The notes beneath the pieces are model-generated. The model was not told the DNA's origin, ran no database searches, and saw only the letters and a program-made list of their open reading frames with translations. This document shows, one piece after another, positions 1 through 9,620 of a stretch of DNA of 64,000 nucleotides. The position numbers and the translations under genes are program-made. This stretch comes from Algoriphagus kandeliae (GTDB taxonomy: Bacteria > Bacteroidota > Bacteroidia > Cytophagales > Cyclobacteriaceae). Position 1 is the first letter of the stretch. Every line of letters begins with the position of its first letter. Location of the stretch: the NCBI RefSeq assembly GCF_004571135.1, contig NZ_SPSB01000002.1, positions 310,001 to 374,000 of the forward strand, written 5' to 3'.

Positions 1-136
1 GCAATTCGAAGTGCAAAAACATTTCATTCTGTCAAAAGTTTATAGCCTATGAAATCGAGCAATCGCCAAATTTTTGAATGTTTTTGGATAGCATTGCGAG
101 ATTCTATGTGGCCATTAATTATTAAAAAATAATCAC

Positions 137-982
137 ATGAAAAATCTCCATGTAGAAATCGACCAACACTCAGGCTTCTGTTTCGGAGTGGTCTATGCCA
201 TCGAAATGGCTGAGGAGATTTTGGATGAACAAGGCTATCTCTATTGCTTGGGAGATATTGTTCATAATGATGAGGAAGTGAGCCGGCTTACCCGGAAGGG
301 TCTCAGAATTATTGATCATGAAGAGCTGAAGCAGCTCAAAAATGAAAAAGTTCTTATCCGAGCTCATGGAGAGCCGCCTTCAACCTATGAGTTGTCTATT
401 CAAAATAATCTTACCCTGATTGATGCTTCCTGTCCGGTCGTTTTGAAATTGCAAAACCGGATCAAAAATTCCTTTGACAAGGATGAAACCATCTACATTT
501 ATGGTAAGCATGGTCACGCAGAAGTCATCGGATTATTGGGACAAACCAACAACAAAGCGGTAGTCTTTCAGGATATCTCCGAATTGGATATTCCATCCCT
601 ACCAAAAAACCTGACGCTTTACAGTCAAACAACCAAGAGTACCGATAAATTTTACGAAATCAATGAAGTGCTGAGGGAAAATGGAATTACGGTAAATACC
701 AACGACACCATTTGCAGACAGGTCTCCAATCGTGACAAGGAACTTCGGGAGTTTGCAGATAAATACAATAAAATCGTCTTTGTCAGCGGTACCAAATCCT
801 CCAACGGCAAGGTATTATACAATGTCTGCAAGGATAAAAACCCGAATACCTACTTCGTTTCCAATCCAGATCAAATCGAAGAATCTTGGTTTGATCCCAA
901 TGATTCTGTGGGAATTTGTGGAGCAACTTCCACTCCTATGTGGCTGATGGAGCAAGTTCGTGAGCGAATTCTCACCTTTTAA
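137..982 (+). CDS. ispH: 4-hydroxy-3-methylbut-2-enyl diphosphate reductase (IspH)
   Basis: Last enzyme of the MEP isoprenoid pathway, a cytosolic [4Fe-4S] protein that reduces HMBPP to IPP and DMAPP. The 281-residue length fits the family. The three cluster-binding cysteines are visible: GFCFGV near residue 15, DASCPVV near 99 and TICRQ near 195. The substrate-binding histidine motifs RAHGEPP and YGKHGHAEVIG are also present. The ATG start gives the usual family N-terminus. It is followed after 18 bases by a carotenoid ketolase gene on the same strand, so the two are probably co-transcribed, linking precursor supply to carotenoid modification. Confidence 0.97.
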   Translation: MKNLHVEIDQHSGFCFGVVYAIEMAEEILDEQGYLYCLGDIVHNDEEVSRLTRKGLRIIDHEELKQLKNEKVLIRAHGEPPSTYELSIQNNLTLIDASCPVVLKLQNRIKNSFDKDETIYIYGKHGHAEVIGLLGQTNNKAVVFQDISELDIPSLPKNLTLYSQTTKSTDKFYEINEVLRENGITVNTNDTICRQVSNRDKELREFADKYNKIVFVSGTKSSNGKVLYNVCKDKNPNTYFVSNPDQIEESWFDPNDSVGICGATSTPMWLMEQVRERILTF

Positions 983-1000
983 AATCTGAAGGCCTGTTTT

Positions 1001-1717
1001 ATGGCAATATCTCAGACAATCTCTAAAAAAGTTGACCCCAAGGGGCTAATTATAGGTTGGTCCATCATTATACTATGGGCTATCAGTCTAATTTTTTGGC
1101 TGAATATTGACCTAGATTGGAAGTCGCCCTTGACGTATTTGGGAATTCTGATTCAAATGCATTTGTACACGGGTTTGTTTATCACTGCCCATGATGCCAT
1201 GCATGGAGTTGTTTCTAGTAATAAGCGATTAAATCATGTGACAGGTTGGATAGCTGCCATCTTATTCTCCTTTAATTTTTATTGGAAATTGTTTCCTAAG
1301 CATCATGAGCATCACCGCCACGTAGCAACGGATCAAGATCCGGACTATCATCCCTCGGGTAATTTCTTTATTTGGTATTTTTCCTTCATTAAGCAGTATG
1401 TGACCTTTTTTCAGATATTATTGATGGCGGTTACCTTCAATATTCTCAAGCTTTTTCTTCCAACGGAAAACCTGATTGTTTTCTGGATGCTACCTGCTGT
1501 ACTTTCTACGCTTCAGTTGTTCTATTTTGGAACTTACCTTCCTCATCGAGGAGAAAGCGATAATGTTCACCACTCTAAATCCCAATCAAAAAATCATCTT
1601 TGGGCATTTTTGAGCTGTTATTTTTTCGGATATCATTATGAGCATCATGATTCTCCTGGTACTCCATGGTGGAGACTTTGGCAGGTGAAAGAGCAACAAA
1701 CTGCCGATTTTCGATGA
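1001..1717 (+). CDS. crtW: CrtW-type beta-carotene ketolase (membrane fatty-acid-desaturase superfamily)
   Basis: Di-iron integral-membrane oxygenase that probably adds 4-keto groups to beta-ionone rings of carotenoids. The histidine boxes of the superfamily are visible: HDAMHG near residue 63, HHEHHRH near 105 and YHYEHHDSPGTPWW near 215. The FGTYLPHR segment before the last box is characteristic of CrtW rather than of acyl-lipid desaturases or CrtZ hydroxylases. Several hydrophobic membrane segments separate the boxes. It lies 18 bases behind ispH. Other carotenoid genes (crtB, crtI, crtY) are not in the window, so substrate is inferred from family only. Confidence 0.85.
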   Translation: MAISQTISKKVDPKGLIIGWSIIILWAISLIFWLNIDLDWKSPLTYLGILIQMHLYTGLFITAHDAMHGVVSSNKRLNHVTGWIAAILFSFNFYWKLFPKHHEHHRHVATDQDPDYHPSGNFFIWYFSFIKQYVTFFQILLMAVTFNILKLFLPTENLIVFWMLPAVLSTLQLFYFGTYLPHRGESDNVHHSKSQSKNHLWAFLSCYFFGYHYEHHDSPGTPWWRLWQVKEQQTADFR

Positions 1718-1792
1718 TTTATGTCAAAATCTTTTGATTCTTTGAAACTATCATAGGCCAAATTGATTTTCATAGTAATTAAAAAACCAACT

Positions 1793-4195
1793 ATGAAATC
1801 AAAGCTACTCACACTTGTTTTGCTTTTTCTGACTCTGAACCTATTTGGGCAGGGTGTAATCCGTGGAAGGGTATTCAACCCAGTCAATAATGAGCCTATA
1901 GCATTTGCCAATATTTTAGTCTTGGACACCGATTTGGGTGCGATCTCCGATGAGGATGGTAATTATGAAATCCAGGGGATTCCTCCTGGACTTTACAATG
2001 TTCGCGCGAGTTTTGTAGGTTATAAAACCTCCACCAAATATGAAATTCAAATCAGCCAAGCCAAAGCCATTCAATTGGATTTTGAATTGCTGGAGGATGC
2101 CTCGGAGTTGAACGAGGTAGTGGTTAGTTCTGAGTTTTCTAGATCAGAAGAAACTCCCTTATCCGTCAGAAGATTAAATACCAATGAAATTGAGCGATAT
2201 CCAGGAGGAAACCGGGATATCTCAAGGGTAATCCAAGCCCTTCCCGGAGTAGCAAGTACCCCAAGTTTTCGTAATGATATTTTGATTCGTGGAGGAGCTC
2301 CAAACGAAAACAAATTCTTTATTGATGAGATAGAAGTACCGGTAATCAACCACTTTGCTACCCAAGGTTCTTCAGGGGGGCCTGTCGGGATTCTCAATGT
2401 GAATCTGATCAAAAATGTCGATGTCATCACAGGTGGCTTTCCCGCCAATAGGATGAACTCCCTGAGTTCTTTCTTTGAAATTCAGCTCAAGGAAGGAAGA
2501 AGGGATGAGATGTTTACTCAGCTGACAGTTGGAGCTTCTGAATTGACACTATCCAATGAAGGGCCTATTGGAGAAAATACGACTTATCTCCTCTCAGCTC
2601 GGAGATCGTATCTGCAAGGCCTATTTAGGCTATTAGGTTTGCCATTTTTGCCAACATTCAATGATTTCCAGGTCAAGACAACTACCAAGCTGAATGACAA
2701 AACTGAATTGACATTTTTGGGAGTAGGAGCGATTGACAACTTCGTATTGAATCAGGATATCCCAGATGATGAAACTGAGGAAGAGCGAGAAAATCGGCTC
2801 TACCTTCTGGATGTTTTACCGATACAGGAACAGTGGAATTATGCCACTGGCTTGAAGTTAAAACGCTTCCGAGACAATGGTTTTTGGACTTTTGTCCTCA
2901 GCCGAAATATGCTGAACAATCATTCGTTCAAATATTCCAATAATGATGAAAGCAACGAGGATAATTTGTTGTTTGATTATCTATCTCAGGAGTCTGAAAA
3001 TAAATTCCGGGCCGAAAACTCCATTTTTGGAAGTGGCTATACCTTGAAGTATGGGGTCAATTATGAGTATTCCCGCTACTTTATCGACAATTTTGACAGA
3101 GCCACTCTTTCAAGTACGGGAGAAATAATTGATGTTCAGGCCACTTCGAATTTTAATTCTTATGGGGCCTTCATTTCTGGAAGCAGGACCCTTGACGGTG
3201 AACGATTATTACTTTCTGGGGGTATTCGGGTAGATGGAGCAGATTTTGGTGAAACGGCTCAAAATCCTTTGAATCAGATCAGCCCGCGGTTTTCTGTTTC
3301 TTATCAGTTGAAGCCCAATTTATTTTTGACTGGAAACACCGGTATTTATTACCAAAGACCACCTTATACGGTTTTGGGGTATCGGGATAATGAGGGAAAT
3401 TTATTGAATCAAGAAAATGATGTTCGCTTCATTCGAAATACCCAATTCATCGCTGGAATTGAGTTGTTAAAGTCTGAGAAAAACCGGCGCTTTACAGTAG
3501 AGGGATTCTATAAGAAATATTCCAATTACCCATCATCTATTCGTAATGGTATTTCTCTTGCCAACTTGGGGGCTGATTTTGGAGTGATTGGCAATGAGCC
3601 TGTAGTTTCAAATTCAGAGGGTAGAGCCTATGGACTTGAGTTTTTGGCGCAACAGCGATTGTTCCAGGACTTTTATGGTATAGCAGCCTTGACCTTGGTA
3701 CGAAGCGAATTTACCAACCCAAATACGGATGGTTATATTCCTTCTTCTTGGGATAATCGGATGATTGTGAGTTTAACTGCCGGGAAGCGCTTTTCCAAGA
3801 ACTGGGAGATCGGTGCCAGGTGGAGATATTTGGGAGGAACGCCTTATACTCCTTATGACTTAGAAGAGTCCTCTTTAATTGCAAATTGGGATTTGCGAAA
3901 TCAGGCCATTTTGGATTTCGATCAGATAAATGCAGAACGTCTTCCTGCGTTTCATCAATTGGATCTGCGAATCGATAAGAAATACTACTTCAAGAATTGG
4001 AACTTGAACTGGTATTTGGACATTCAGAATGCTTACAATTTTGAAGCGCTTCAAGCGCCATTATTGGTTCCGGTAAGAAATGATTCAGGTCAAATTTTGG
4101 TAAATCCCAATGATCCTAGTCGCTATCAATTGAAAGAGATCGAAAATACCGCAGGGACTATCTTACCCACTGTTGGTATTATCATAGAATTCTAA
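1793..4195 (+). CDS. TonB-dependent outer-membrane receptor with carboxypeptidase-like N-terminal domain
   Basis: Outer-membrane receptor for active uptake of an unknown ligand. The chosen ATG at 1793 starts a clean signal peptide ending LFGQ; an upstream in-frame ATG at 1763 would only add ten residues before it. After the signal comes a beta-sandwich regulatory domain (about residues 20-110, starting GVIRGRVFNP). A plug domain follows, with ALPGVAST and IRGGAPNENKFFIDE, then a long beta-barrel ending in the hydrophobic strand PTVGIIIEF. There is no SusD partner or other transport gene beside it, so the ligand cannot be inferred. Confidence 0.92.
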   Translation: MKSKLLTLVLLFLTLNLFGQGVIRGRVFNPVNNEPIAFANILVLDTDLGAISDEDGNYEIQGIPPGLYNVRASFVGYKTSTKYEIQISQAKAIQLDFELLEDASELNEVVVSSEFSRSEETPLSVRRLNTNEIERYPGGNRDISRVIQALPGVASTPSFRNDILIRGGAPNENKFFIDEIEVPVINHFATQGSSGGPVGILNVNLIKNVDVITGGFPANRMNSLSSFFEIQLKEGRRDEMFTQLTVGASELTLSNEGPIGENTTYLLSARRSYLQGLFRLLGLPFLPTFNDFQVKTTTKLNDKTELTFLGVGAIDNFVLNQDIPDDETEEERENRLYLLDVLPIQEQWNYATGLKLKRFRDNGFWTFVLSRNMLNNHSFKYSNNDESNEDNLLFDYLSQESENKFRAENSIFGSGYTLKYGVNYEYSRYFIDNFDRATLSSTGEIIDVQATSNFNSYGAFISGSRTLDGERLLLSGGIRVDGADFGETAQNPLNQISPRFSVSYQLKPNLFLTGNTGIYYQRPPYTVLGYRDNEGNLLNQENDVRFIRNTQFIAGIELLKSEKNRRFTVEGFYKKYSNYPSSIRNGISLANLGADFGVIGNEPVVSNSEGRAYGLEFLAQQRLFQDFYGIAALTLVRSEFTNPNTDGYIPSSWDNRMIVSLTAGKRFSKNWEIGARWRYLGGTPYTPYDLEESSLIANWDLRNQAILDFDQINAERLPAFHQLDLRIDKKYYFKNWNLNWYLDIQNAYNFEALQAPLLVPVRNDSGQILVNPNDPSRYQLKEIENTAGTILPTVGIIIEF

Positions 4196-4234
4196 AAATT
4201 AGCCGGAAGAATCATTATTTAAGGAAGCTTTCTT

Positions 4235-4687
4235 TTAGAGAAGAGAGTCCAAAAGACGAATGATTCTTTCGGCTTTTTCATTTTCTGATTTTGCTGCATA
4301 AATAAACTCCATCCATTCAGATTTTTCCTTTTCTTCCAAAGCCAAAAATGCCTCGAATTTCCCCGGGTAATCTTTGAGGCAGTCGATCAATTCTTCAGGA
4401 GCCTCAGTAGGAGTATCCGGTACTTCCAAAAGTAAATTGATAGGATCTCCAACCTCTTTTTTGATCACTTTTCGGATGTCTTTTGAGATGGGTAAAAACA
4501 AAGCACCATCTCCTAGGGGCATCAATTGTTTCTTGTCAAAGGTAAAATCATCAACTTTTCCCGAAACTTGTCGCATCCCAAAATAATGGCCTTTCTTTTC
4601 AAAAGTCAGAGGAATCCGAGCATAAGTCCATCCTCCTTTTCCTGAGAATTTCTCCAGATAGATTATCCCTTCAAAAATCTTTTTCAT
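4235..4687 (-). CDS. DUF1905 / YdeI-OmpD-associated family protein
   Basis: Small cytoplasmic protein of 150 residues. The N-terminal half (about 1-85) has the beta-rich look of DUF1905, with FSGKGGWTYARIP. The C-terminal helical half has the DCLKDYPGKFEAFLALEEKEKSEWMEFIYAAKS-type segment, with the ERIIRLLDSL tail found in YdeI/OmpD-associated proteins. The biochemical role of the family is not established. The start lies immediately downstream of the terminator hairpin of the preceding gene, so it probably has its own transcription start. Confidence 0.75.
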   Translation of the reverse strand: MKKIFEGIIYLEKFSGKGGWTYARIPLTFEKKGHYFGMRQVSGKVDDFTFDKKQLMPLGDGALFLPISKDIRKVIKKEVGDPINLLLEVPDTPTEAPEELIDCLKDYPGKFEAFLALEEKEKSEWMEFIYAAKSENEKAERIIRLLDSLL

Positions 4688-4714
4688 AAAAAAAGCAGGG
4701 CTTTTGACCCTGCT
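4687..4714 (-). terminator. Rho-independent terminator of the barrel protein gene at 4732-5187
   Basis: On the minus strand a perfect 7-bp stem AGCAGGG/CCCTGCT with a 7-base loop is followed by a run of seven T. It lies 18 bases beyond the stop of the gene at 4732 and directly abuts the ATG of the next minus-strand gene, 4235-4687. Confidence 0.85.
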
Positions 4715-4731
4715 GTTAACTATTGCATGAA

Positions 4732-5187
4732 TTAATCATTTGGCCCAAATCGCCAACGAACGTTGAAACCAAATCCATCTCCAACAAAGCGGGTATTTTC
4801 TACGATCACAAAAACCGGTCGGTAATCAGCACCTATCGTGATCGGCACATCTGCGAAAGCGTATTCTATACCGATTTCACCAGCGGCACCCAAGGTGAAT
4901 GGATCACCTAGGAATAGAGATGGACCAAAACCTGCATACCAGTTGAAATCGCTGCTTCCTACAGGTTTGAAGATAGGATTCCAAAGCGCATCAATTCCAA
5001 CGCCTCCGCCACCAAAACTGACATCTGCATGAATTCTTGAGAATTCACCTAATGCAAATACTCCATCGACCGCAACATTATTTCCGGAGAAACTACCGAA
5101 TCGAATACCTACTTCTTGAGAGTAAGCTTCAACGCTGACAAAAAGAGTCAGAAAGAAGAAAATGGATAGTAATTGAAGTTTTTTCAT
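4732..5187 (-). CDS. Secreted outer-membrane beta-barrel-like protein, unrecognised family
   Basis: A 151-residue protein with a signal peptide ending EAYSQ, then alternating Gly/aromatic beta-strands (IRFGSFSGNN, WYAGFGPSLFLG, GIEYAFADVPITIGADYRP) and a C-terminal strand GFNVRWRFG typical of small outer-membrane barrels. It is probably an eight-stranded barrel. No specific function can be read. A terminator follows it; aqpZ lies upstream on the same strand with only 20 bases between, so it may be read with aqpZ. Confidence 0.7.
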   Translation of the reverse strand: MKKLQLLSIFFFLTLFVSVEAYSQEVGIRFGSFSGNNVAVDGVFALGEFSRIHADVSFGGGGVGIDALWNPIFKPVGSSDFNWYAGFGPSLFLGDPFTLGAAGEIGIEYAFADVPITIGADYRPVFVIVENTRFVGDGFGFNVRWRFGPND

Positions 5188-5207
5188 GTAATAATTGATT
5201 AGTGGAT

Positions 5208-5888
5208 TTATTCCTTTGAAATGTATTTATAAGTAATCCCGGCCAAAATCGCACCAATTATGGGCGCTATCCAAAAAAGCCATAGTTGCTGTAGATAAAT
5301 TCCTCCTGCAAATAAGGCTTGAGAGGTACTTCTTGCTGGATTCACTGAGGTATTCGTTACGGGAATGCTAATTAAATGAATCAAAACTAAAGCTAATCCA
5401 ATTGCTAATCCTGCAAAACCTGCAGGTGCTTTGGAATCAGTTGATCCTAATATAACCATTAAAAAGAAAAATGTCATTACGGTTTCAGTAACCAAGGCCG
5501 CCATCATGGAATATCCTCCTGGTGATGCTTCTCCATATCCATTGGAGGCAAATCCTCCTATATCTACTCCTGCTTTTCCGGTTGCAATCAGATAAAGAAT
5601 TCCAGCTCCTGCAAGTCCGCCTAAAACTTGGGCAATGATATAAGGAACCAAATCTTTGCGATCAAAACGGCCTCCTATCCAAAGACCTACAGAAACAGCA
5701 GGATTCAAATGGCAACCTGAAATGTGGCCGATGGCATAAGCCATAGTCACTACGGTAAGACCAAATGCAAAAGAAACTCCAACGAATCCAATTCCTAATT
5801 CAGGAAAACCTGCCGCTAAAACGGCACTTCCACAACCTCCAAGGACTAGCCATAAGGTTCCAATAAATTCTGCGAAAAGCTTTTTCAT
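5208..5888 (-). CDS. aqpZ: Aquaporin Z
   Basis: Water channel of the MIP family in the inner membrane, 226 residues with six membrane segments. Both half-helix signatures are intact: HLNPAVS near residue 62 and [10 protein letters not shown] near 185. The N-terminus [19 protein letters not shown] is AqpZ-like rather than GlpF-like, and the loop lacks the insertions of glycerol facilitators. The barrel-protein gene follows after 20 bases. Confidence 0.93.
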   Translation of the reverse strand: MKKLFAEFIGTLWLVLGGCGSAVLAAGFPELGIGFVGVSFAFGLTVVTMAYAIGHISGCHLNPAVSVGLWIGGRFDRKDLVPYIIAQVLGGLAGAGILYLIATGKAGVDIGGFASNGYGEASPGGYSMMAALVTETVMTFFFLMVILGSTDSKAPAGFAGLAIGLALVLIHLISIPVTNTSVNPARSTSQALFAGGIYLQQLWLFWIAPIIGAILAGITYKYISKE

Positions 5889-5966
5889 AAAAAATTGTTT
5901 TTTGATTTATATAAAAATAAAAATTTTTAATTATTGATTTCTCCTTTTTTTATTAAAAAATTTAAC

Positions 5967-7421
5967 TCAACCAATAATTTCTTTCCCTATTCTAATGACT
6001 TCTCTTACTAATAAATCCATATCTTCAAATTGGCTGCGTTGATTTACGTTGGCAATTCGAATCGTATACTTTCCATTCAAAATGGTGGAACTTGGAGAAG
6101 CGATTCCTTCTTCTTGAAGCCGTACTAATATTTCCTGGTTTAGGTCTCGAATTTGTTCCTCTGAAAAATTTGGAGGAGACATTCGGAAACAGGTGATACT
6201 CATAGAGGTGGGTGCCATCAATTCCAGCTGAGGGTTTTCTAAAACCAGTTGAGTCAAGTATTCTGCCTGTCGGTTGTTCTGAGCAATCATTTGTGCATAT
6301 TTTTCCCGACCATGTTCCTTGAGAGACATCCAAATCTTGAGTGCTTTAAAACCTCTCGAAAGTTCAAATCCATAGTGATTGATGGAATCCAATCCGCCAG
6401 AAAGTCCTCTACTTTCCTGTAGCAAATAATTAGGTGTATTCGCAAATGCGTCTCGGTGCTTTTTGGCATCACGGATCAACGTGCAGCCAACTTCATAGGG
6501 AACATACATCCATTTATGCAGGTCAAAAGCTAAGCTATCTGCTTCTTCGATAGCCTTTAAACGATCTGAATATACCGGGTCCAACTTGGCTAAAGCTCCA
6601 TAGGCTCCATCTACATGAAACCATAAATTGTATTGCCGGGAAATTTTAAATAAATCATCTAAGGGGTCAATTGCTCCCGTATTGACTGTACCAGCAGTGC
6701 CTACTATGGCAAAGGGACATAATCCTAATTCCAAATCCTGTTCAATCTGCTTTTGCAGCAAATCAGCACGCATTTCATAAGCATCATTTACCGGGATCTT
6801 TCTGACATGCTGACTTCCTATACCCAAAATTTCCGCTGCCTTTTGAATACAAGCATGTGTTTCGGTGGAGCAATAAAGAATTAATTGCTGCCCATTTTCC
6901 AATAACCCCTTTTCTCGAATTTTCCCCTCACCAAAGGCATTTCGGGCTACTGTGAGTGCAGTAATATTTGCCATGGATCCACCACTTACAAGAATTCCAG
7001 ATGCACTGCTAGGGAAGCCCATTAATTCTTTGCACCAGTTCACTACCTGCCGATCTACGTACATGGCTGAGTGTTCCCCAATGGTGGTATTTGGATTCAT
7101 ACCAGAAGCCAATAAGTCTGCAAAGGTTCCCATTGGAGTACCTGTTCCTTGAATCCAAGCAAAGAACCGGGGATGTACATTTCCTTTGTTATAGGGAAAA
7201 ATGGTTTTCTTGAATTCTTCATAAACAGCCTCCGGGTCCATTCCTGTTTCTGGGATGGAATCATCCAAACGCTGTTTAATTTCCTCAGGAATTGGTCTCC
7301 AGATTTTCTCTTCCCGAATTCCTTTCCAATAATCAATCAGATCATCAATCATCTGATGACCTAGTTCACGCATGGATTCCCAATCTTGAGGGTCTAGGGT
7401 CTGGTTTTTTGGTTTGTTCAT
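5967..7421 (-). CDS. Group II PLP-dependent decarboxylase (aromatic-L-amino-acid decarboxylase-like)
   Basis: Pyridoxal-phosphate enzyme of 484 residues that probably decarboxylates an aromatic or related amino acid. Visible motifs: ASGILVSGGSMANITAL near residue 145 (phosphate binding), FHVDGAYGA near 270 (cofactor Asp), and AFDLHKWMYVPYEVG near 305 (Schiff-base Lys). The N-terminal MIDDLIDYWKGI helix is that of aromatic decarboxylases. Alternatives are diaminobutyrate or tyrosine decarboxylases of the same fold; substrate cannot be decided from sequence here. Confidence 0.88.
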   Translation of the reverse strand: MNKPKNQTLDPQDWESMRELGHQMIDDLIDYWKGIREEKIWRPIPEEIKQRLDDSIPETGMDPEAVYEEFKKTIFPYNKGNVHPRFFAWIQGTGTPMGTFADLLASGMNPNTTIGEHSAMYVDRQVVNWCKELMGFPSSASGILVSGGSMANITALTVARNAFGEGKIREKGLLENGQQLILYCSTETHACIQKAAEILGIGSQHVRKIPVNDAYEMRADLLQKQIEQDLELGLCPFAIVGTAGTVNTGAIDPLDDLFKISRQYNLWFHVDGAYGALAKLDPVYSDRLKAIEEADSLAFDLHKWMYVPYEVGCTLIRDAKKHRDAFANTPNYLLQESRGLSGGLDSINHYGFELSRGFKALKIWMSLKEHGREKYAQMIAQNNRQAEYLTQLVLENPQLELMAPTSMSITCFRMSPPNFSEEQIRDLNQEILVRLQEEGIASPSSTILNGKYTIRIANVNQRSQFEDMDLLVREVIRIGKEIIG

Positions 7422-7463
7422 AGGAAGTTTTCAGATATAGGAAAGGGAAAAGAAAGAAATCCC

Positions 7464-9557
7464 TCAGGATATTCTACTCCAGTTAACCGCTGTTTTTTTC
7501 TGCTGCTGGATTTGTTTTAAAATGGGTTGATTTTCTGGAAGACTTAAATGAGGATCATTTGCCAATAATTGTTGAGCAGCATCCCGCGCCAAGGTTAAAA
7601 GACCAGCATCCTTACTTAGATCTGCGATCAAAAGATCAGTAACACCACTTTGCTGAGTCCCCATCAAATCTCCGGGGCCTCGAAGCCGAAGATCCACATC
7701 AGCAATTTCAAACCCATCATTGGTTCGGACCATGGTTTCTAGTCGGATTCTGGAATCCTTGGACAACTCGTACTTACTCATCAGGATACAATAACTTTGC
7801 TCTGCACCCCGGCCTACCCTTCCGCGCAATTGATGTAATTGGGATAAGCCAAAGCGTTCAGCATTTTCGATGATCATAACTGAAGCATTTGGGACGTTTA
7901 CGCCTACTTCGATTACAGTGGTTGCAACCATGATTTTGGTTTCCCCTTTCACAAAGCGCTGCATTTCAAAATCTTTGGCTTCGGCTTTCATGGCTCCATG
8001 GACTATGCTAAGCGGATATTGAGGGAAAGCCCTCGCAATGCTTTCATAGCCATCCATGAGATTTTTTAGGTTTAGTTTTTCGGACTCTTCAATTAAAGGA
8101 TAGACTATGTAAACCTGACGGCCCTTTTGGATTTCCTGATTGATAAAGCCAAATACTTTCAACCGGTCTTTATCATAGCGGTGTACGGTTTGAATGGGTT
8201 TTCTTCCTGCCGGTAACTCATCTATGACTGAAACATCCAAATCTCCATAAAGCGTCATGGCAAGGGTTCTTGGAATCGGTGTGGCTGTCATCACCAAAAC
8301 GTGGGGAAAAAACTCCTCATTCTTGGCCCATAATTTTGCCCGTTGTGCTACCCCGAATCGATGCTGTTCATCTACAATGGCCAAACCCAAATTTTGGAAT
8401 TGCACCACATCCTCTAAAAGTGCATGAGTTCCGATGAGAATTTTTAAATCTCCAGATAAAAGCTCCTCATGAATCGTTTTCCTAGCGGACTTTTTCACCG
8501 AACCAGTCAACAAAGCGATTTTGATTCCCATCATATCCGCATATTCCTTCAATCCCTCATAATGTTGATTGGCTAGAATTTCTGTTGGTGCCATCAGACA
8601 TGCTTGAGACCCTGAGCCAATAGCAATCAACATGCAGATAAAAGCAACCATGGTTTTTCCACTTCCCACATCTCCCTGAATCAGCCGATTCATCTGTTTT
8701 CCAGACTTCAAGTCATGATAGGATTCCCGAATGACCCGTTTCTGTGCACCTGTCAATTCGAATGGAATATGGTTTTGATAAAATTCAGTTAGCAAGGAAG
8801 TATTATCCAGAATTTGCCCTCGAAATTTCTCTGTTCGGGCAACTTTCATTTTCAGAAGGCGGAGTTGTAAGAAAAAGAACTCCTCGAATTTAAGTCGCTT
8901 TCGAGCTCGCTGAAGGAGTTCGGGACGGCTTGGAAAGTGAATTTCACGCAAAGCCTCCTTTTTCCCGATCAATTGATACTGTTCTAGAATGCTTGTAGGA
9001 AGTGTCTCCTGAATATAAGGCAAACTCGCATGGACTAATTGTTCCATGAGTTTGGAGATACCTCTCGAGTCCAAGAATCGAGCTCGTAATTTTTCAGTGG
9101 TGGAATAGACCGGTTGGAAACTGTTTCGATTCTCGGAGGCTTGGCTCAGAGGCTCCATTTCAGGATGAGCTATGCTCCATTTTCTTCCAAATTGAGCAGG
9201 CTTTCCAAAGAAAATAAAGACGCTTCCTACCGGTAATTTCTTTTGAACCCATTGAATTCCCTTAAACCAGGTCATTTCCATTTCTCCGGTTTCATCAGCT
9301 ACATGGGCTACCAGTCTTTTTTTTCCACCCACACCCACGATTTCCAATTTCATCACACGTGCGATGACCTGGACATTTTCTAAATCAGGATTGAGTTGCT
9401 GGATTTTGTAAAACTTACTTCTGTCCTCGTAGCGAAAGGGGTAATGCTGCAATAAATCCCCATAGGTAAAAATCTGGAGCTCTTTATTGAGCAGTTCGGC
9501 GCGCTGTGGGCCTACTCCTTTGAGGAACTCTATTTTGGTGGAAAAAAAACCAGACAA
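7464..9557 (-). CDS. recG: ATP-dependent DNA helicase RecG
   Basis: Branch-migrating helicase that remodels stalled forks and Holliday junctions; 697 residues, normal family size. An N-terminal wedge/OB region (to about 250) is followed by Walker A GDVGSGKT near 295, DEQHRFG near 400, motif III MTATPIPRT near 425, and the C-terminal GRVGRGAEQSYC near 580. The only plausible start is TTG at 9557, giving SGFFSTKIEFLKGVGP. No ATG occurs in frame before the wedge domain. Downstream a PLP decarboxylase follows after 42 bases. Confidence 0.96.
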   Translation of the reverse strand: MSGFFSTKIEFLKGVGPQRAELLNKELQIFTYGDLLQHYPFRYEDRSKFYKIQQLNPDLENVQVIARVMKLEIVGVGGKKRLVAHVADETGEMEMTWFKGIQWVQKKLPVGSVFIFFGKPAQFGRKWSIAHPEMEPLSQASENRNSFQPVYSTTEKLRARFLDSRGISKLMEQLVHASLPYIQETLPTSILEQYQLIGKKEALREIHFPSRPELLQRARKRLKFEEFFFLQLRLLKMKVARTEKFRGQILDNTSLLTEFYQNHIPFELTGAQKRVIRESYHDLKSGKQMNRLIQGDVGSGKTMVAFICMLIAIGSGSQACLMAPTEILANQHYEGLKEYADMMGIKIALLTGSVKKSARKTIHEELLSGDLKILIGTHALLEDVVQFQNLGLAIVDEQHRFGVAQRAKLWAKNEEFFPHVLVMTATPIPRTLAMTLYGDLDVSVIDELPAGRKPIQTVHRYDKDRLKVFGFINQEIQKGRQVYIVYPLIEESEKLNLKNLMDGYESIARAFPQYPLSIVHGAMKAEAKDFEMQRFVKGETKIMVATTVIEVGVNVPNASVMIIENAERFGLSQLHQLRGRVGRGAEQSYCILMSKYELSKDSRIRLETMVRTNDGFEIADVDLRLRGPGDLMGTQQSGVTDLLIADLSKDAGLLTLARDAAQQLLANDPHLSLPENQPILKQIQQQKKTAVNWSRIS

Positions 9558-9620
9558 GGGACGGATGATTTTGTAAAAGGCAATTTACTCTTGGTGGGAA
9601 AATTTTACCAAGTTTTCCTG

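Noticed and set aside
1..136. Possible 3' end of an upstream gene
   Set aside because: A short open frame to a TAG near position 45 exists, but it is too short to identify.
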